Source: Corallium rubrum (taxonomy: Eukaryota; Cnidaria; Anthozoa; Scleralcyonacea; Coralliidae). Taken from it: 64,000 nucleotides of DNA. This document shows, piece by piece, positions 32,236-64,000 of this stretch (position 1 is the first letter of the stretch; every line of letters starts with the position of its first letter). A program made the translations under genes and the position numbers. Location of the stretch: assembly GCA_964035015.1 (NCBI GenBank), contig OZ036016.1, positions 4,763,214 to 4,827,213 on the forward strand. The letters run 5' to 3'. Below the pieces are notes generated by a model. That model ran no database searches. It was not told the origin of the DNA and saw nothing but the letters and a program-made list of their open reading frames with translations.

Positions 32236-32839
32236 TCGATAAATACTGAATGAAATCTTGACAGAAGTGTAAAAAAGTAGAGTGCTGTGTAGACCGTGTT
32301 TTGGGTATAGCAAAGTGATCATGAAAAGGTGGTGTACTGCTGAGAATAGTAGTCAACCTCGTACCCAGGGTCTTATCTCCGCACGCTGCCCGACGGAGAT
32401 AAGACCCCAGGTATACGAGGTTGAGAATAGTTTTGATAACGAAATACCGGCGTTTCGAGCGTGACCTTGCATCAAACGTTTTAGAATGGGATAAATAAGC
32501 CTGCGCATCTTGATTCTGCTGCTGGAGTTGCCAGCCCTGCGCAAACACATAAGAAACTACCAGTTGTAAAACCCACAAAGAATTACCCACAAACTGATAA
32601 ACGCGCAAGTAAAAATCGCAAAATCTACTTACAACCACATAATAAACTATATATACTTCATCGAAGCTTATCCAGCAAGCTATAACATTACATATAGCTT
32701 ATTTATTTATAGATATATTCTTTATTCTTACATCTGTGATTAAACTATACTGATATTACATTATTGTATTTACGACGCATCTTAGAGCGTGTATTTATTA
32801 TATATATCTTATACATAAATGGCTGTCGAGTTAGTATGC
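31794..32839. other. Spacer between SAMD9-like and ferlin genes
   Basis: Unique AT-rich DNA with a (TA)n tract (32201-32234) and a tight inverted repeat at 32353-32424: caacctcgtacccagggtct...ccg against cggagataagaccccaggta...acgaggttg. The same ends appear once at 18.2 kb. No gene supported. Confidence 0.5.
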
Positions 32840-34560
32840 GTTGATGGAGAATGGAGAATGGAGAATGGACAATGAACAGTGAACAATGGACCAAGGGAAC
32901 AATGGGACAATGGAACAATGGGAAAATAGACAATGGACAATGGAACAATGAAACAATGAACAATGAAAAATAAACAATGGACAATAGACAATGGACAATG
33001 AACCAATGGACCAATGGAACAAGGGACCAATTGAACAATGGACCAATTGAACAATGGACCCAATGGAGCAATGAACCAATGGACAACAGACAATAAACAA
33101 TGGAACAATGGACAATAGACAATGGACAATGGAACAATGAAACAATGAAAATGGACAATGGACAATGAAACAATGGACCAATAAACCAATGGACCAATAA
33201 ACCAATGAACAATGGAACAATGAACAATAGACAATGGACAATGGAACAATGAAACAATGAAAATGGACAATGAAACAATGGAACAATGGACCAATGAACC
33301 AATGAACCAATGGACAATAGACAATAAACAATGAAACAATGGACCAATGGACAATGAACAATGGAACAATGAACAATGAACAATAGACAATGGACAATAG
33401 ACAATGGACAATAGACAATGGAACAATGAACAATGAATGAAACAATGAAAATGGACAATGGACAATGAAACAATGGACCAATGAACCAATGAACCAATGA
33501 ACCAATGAACCAATGGACAATAGACAATAGACAATAAACAATGGAACAATGGACCAATGAACCAATAGACAATAGACAATAGAAAATGGAACAATGAACC
33601 ATGGAACAATGGAACCATGGAACAATGGAACAATGAACCAATGGACCAATGGACAATGGGACAATGGAACAATGACAATGAACAATAGACAATGGACAAT
33701 TGACAATGGACAATGGAACAATGAACAATGAAACAATGAAAATGACAATGGACAATGAAACAATGGACCAATGGACCAATGGACCAATGAACCAATGGAC
33801 AATAAACAATGGAACAATGGAACAATGGACCAATGGACCAATGGACAATGAACAATGGAACAATGAACAATAGACAATGGACAATGGAACAATGAAACAA
33901 TGAAAATGGACAATGGACAATGAAACAATGGACAATAGACAATAAACAATGGAACAATAGAACAATGGACCAATGGACCAATGGACCAATGGACAATGAA
34001 CAATGGAACAATGAACAATGAACAATAGACAATGGACAATAGACAATGGACAATGGAACAATGAACAATGAAACAATGAAAATGGACAATGGACAATGAA
34101 ACAATGGACCAATGAACCAATGAACCAATGGACAATAAACAATGGAACGATGGAACAATGGACCAATGAACCAATAGACAATAGACAATAGACAATAGAC
34201 AATAGACAATAGACAATAGACAATAGACAATAGACAATAGACAATAGACAATAGACAATAGACAATAGACAATAGACAATAGACAATAGACAATAGACAA
34301 TAGACAATAGACAATAGACAATAGAAAATGGAACAATGAACCATGGAACCATGGAACACTGGACCAATGGACCAATGGACCAATGGACCAATGGACAATG
34401 AACAAAGAACAATGAACAATGAACAATAGACAATGAACAATGGACAATAGACAATGAACAATGAACAATAGACAATGAACAATGGACAATGGACAATGGA
34501 CAATGGACAATGAACAACGGAAAATGAACAATGGACAATAAATAATAAACAATAAATAAT
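32840..34560. repeat. Long 7-8 bp array (ACAATAG / ACAATGG / ACCAATG)n
   Basis: About 1.7 kb of interleaved heptamer variants: caatgga, caataga, caatgaa and accaatg. A homogeneous ACAATAG block of about 20 copies lies at 34165-34325. Minus-strand frames of 560-620 codons cross the whole array because the units lack stops; they have no protein signature and are rejected as genes. Confidence 0.95.
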
Positions 34561-34758
34561 AAAAAATGATCAATAACGACAAACAACGGACGATGAACAC
34601 AAGTTCCAATGCATACCAATTAGACAGCCATTTATGCCGAAGATGAGGAAGATCAGCAATCAAGTTGGCCAACAATCAACTATACCAACCTTGTTGTTTT
34701 TACATATAATTCTATTCCTTCAACAAATTATTACAATTCGATTATTTCCAACCTTAAA

Positions 34759-62718
<27,960 letters not shown>

Positions 62719-63007
62719 CTAAGAAAAAAATATTGAGCCCAAAATGAAATCTGGTAATAATGTTCAGACTATACTACTCCCATATCAGGGGGGCGAGGAG
62801 CGAGGGTAAGCACAAACATGTTTTTTTGATCAGCAACAAATGTACTTCATAGCATTATGGAAAGCGCACATTCTACAGAAGTCAGTGGAGGAATACAATA
62901 GTTGCGTCATACCCTTTCAGTGGGTATATACCTTGTGCAAAGTATTCAAGGTTTGTTAATAACATGAGGTGTCATTCGACAACATCTTTCTCGACTTGCC
63001 GTGATAA

Positions 63008-63140
63008 AGCCCGAATTTAATTTAATTTAATTTAATTTAATTTAATTTAATTTAATTTAATTTAATAAAAACTCAACTTAATTTAATTTTATTTCAATTC
63101 TTTTTAATTTAATCTTACTTTATTTAATTTAATTTAATTA
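63008..63140. repeat. (TTTAA)n array, partly degenerate
   Basis: About 11 perfect pentamers followed by diverged copies to 63140. Confidence 0.93.
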
Positions 63141-63177
63141 TTATAACGATAACAAATTTAACATTAGGGTTTATATA

Positions 63178-63452
63178 TTGCATTGTATTGTATTGTATTG
63201 TATAGTATTGTATTGTATAGTGTGGTTTAGTATGGTGTGTAGTGTGGTATGGTGTGGTGTGGTGTGGTGTGGTGAAGTGTAGTGTGATATGGTGTGGTAT
63301 GGTGTGGTGTGGTTTGGTGTGGTATGGTGTGGTGTGATGTGGTAAAGTGTGGTATGGTGTAGTATGGTATGGTGTGGTGTGGTTTAGTGTGGTGTAGTAT
63401 GATATCGTGCAGTATGGTGTAGTATAGTGTGGTATGGTGTGGTATGGTGGTA
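63178..63452. repeat. Pentanucleotide array (TATTG / GTGTG / GTATG)n
   Basis: tattg units pass into tggtgtggtatggtg variants. Same compositional family, inverted, as the array at 36.7-37.1 kb. Confidence 0.95.
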
Positions 63453-63586
63453 TCATGCAACAATTTTAGTACCTAACAGTTATATTTACATATGGTTATA
63501 AAGTTATATTATATTATTATATAGTTAAATCTATTTATATTTATTTTATGTTTATATTTATTTATTTTTATTTATTTTATATTTAC

Positions 63587-63610
63587 CAGCGTCATCAGAA
63601 AAATGAAATA
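63587..63610 (-). CDS. Possible 24-nt ferlin microexon
   Basis: Between atcaacag and gtaaat on the minus strand lie 24 nt whose phase (2 nt, seven codons, 1 nt) fits the next exon and would read FHFSDDAG before FMPTFGP, like the 'IS-D-G' stretch of otoferlins. Short and AT-rich, so it may be chance. Confidence 0.35.
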
Positions 63611-64000
63611 CTGTTGATATTAAATGTCCACATCACGTGTTGCCAAGTGAACACCGCAATCCAACAGCAAAACACCAAATGAAGCATGAACGAGCAAAAA
63701 ATAATCACGTAAATACAAGAACGCAATATGAAATACGACCGAGCGTGGCGAGTTGGACGGCCATAAAAATGGTTTTCCATTCAGCTGGTGCTTAAAGATC
63801 GCGCTTAACTTTTCTGTTGCACGAATTGAATAGTTATCTACTTCGTTTCACATGAAAACTTAAATTATAAAGGGGAAAAAAGATCCCGGGCTAGCGACCA
63901 AAAGCAGCCATGAATGAAAATCCATTTTTGCAAACAAGGTAACTGACCGATACGCAACTTAACTTCTAAATATATTTCTAAATACATTAATAATTCATGA
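63611..64000. other. Upstream ferlin intron, window end
   Basis: No further exon recognised. The last 16 bases (cattaataattcatga) are the start of another copy of the 'ATTAATAATTCATGAGG' element, cut by the window edge. Confidence 0.5.

Noticed and set aside
32745-34619. Minus-strand open frames of 560-624 codons rich in Leu, Ser, Ile, Val, Cys, Tyr and His
   Set aside because: They follow a heptamer array without stop codons, are open in three frames at once and show no domain or codon structure.

Overview
This is animal nuclear DNA: genes have phased introns with GT/AG borders, there is no operon structure, and the products are metazoan families (rhodopsin-type GPCRs, a ferlin, a SAMD9-like protein). 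Low GC, tRNA-derived SINEs, Penelope-like remnants and very many foldback MITEs suggest a marine invertebrate. A cnidarian, perhaps an anthozoan, is my best guess from general familiarity; nothing in the window proves the phylum.

Layout. 0.3-3.8 kb (+): the 3' part of a DUF885-type zinc-peptidase-like gene, four exons, 5' end outside the window. 3.8-10 kb: no gene; foldback elements, tRNA-like SINE pieces and a tandem array with hammerhead-like motifs. 10.0-11.2 kb (+): an intronless peptide-type GPCR. 11.2-15.8 kb: repeats. 15.8-16.5 kb (-): a small intronless PH-domain protein. 16.5-20.5 kb: repeats including a MITE with TTA target duplications. 20.6-31.5 kb (+): a complete nine-exon SAMD9/SAMD9L-like gene (SAM, AlbA_2/Schlafen-like, P-loop NTPase, long helical region, Cys/His-rich C-terminus), about 1,928 residues after splicing. 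31.5-34.6 kb: pentanucleotide and heptanucleotide arrays. 34.8-63.6 kb (-): most of an otoferlin-type ferlin (FerB region, four C2 domains, C-terminal membrane anchor), 34 confident exons plus one tentative one, about 1,406 codons, N-terminal third outside the window. A second intronless GPCR with an altered DRY motif lies on the opposite strand inside a 4.3 kb ferlin intron.

The introns are unusually full of simple-sequence arrays (5-, 6-, 7-, 15- and 24-bp units, a polypyrimidine tract of about 0.8 kb, a 122-bp VNTR attached to a SINE) and foldback elements. I joined exons by hand from splice signals, reading phase and family resemblance. All junctions of the SAMD9-like and ferlin models are phase-consistent, but none is checked against transcripts. 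The genes look functionally unrelated: a putative innate-immune effector, a vesicle-fusion calcium sensor, two receptors, a PH adaptor and a peptidase-like protein.
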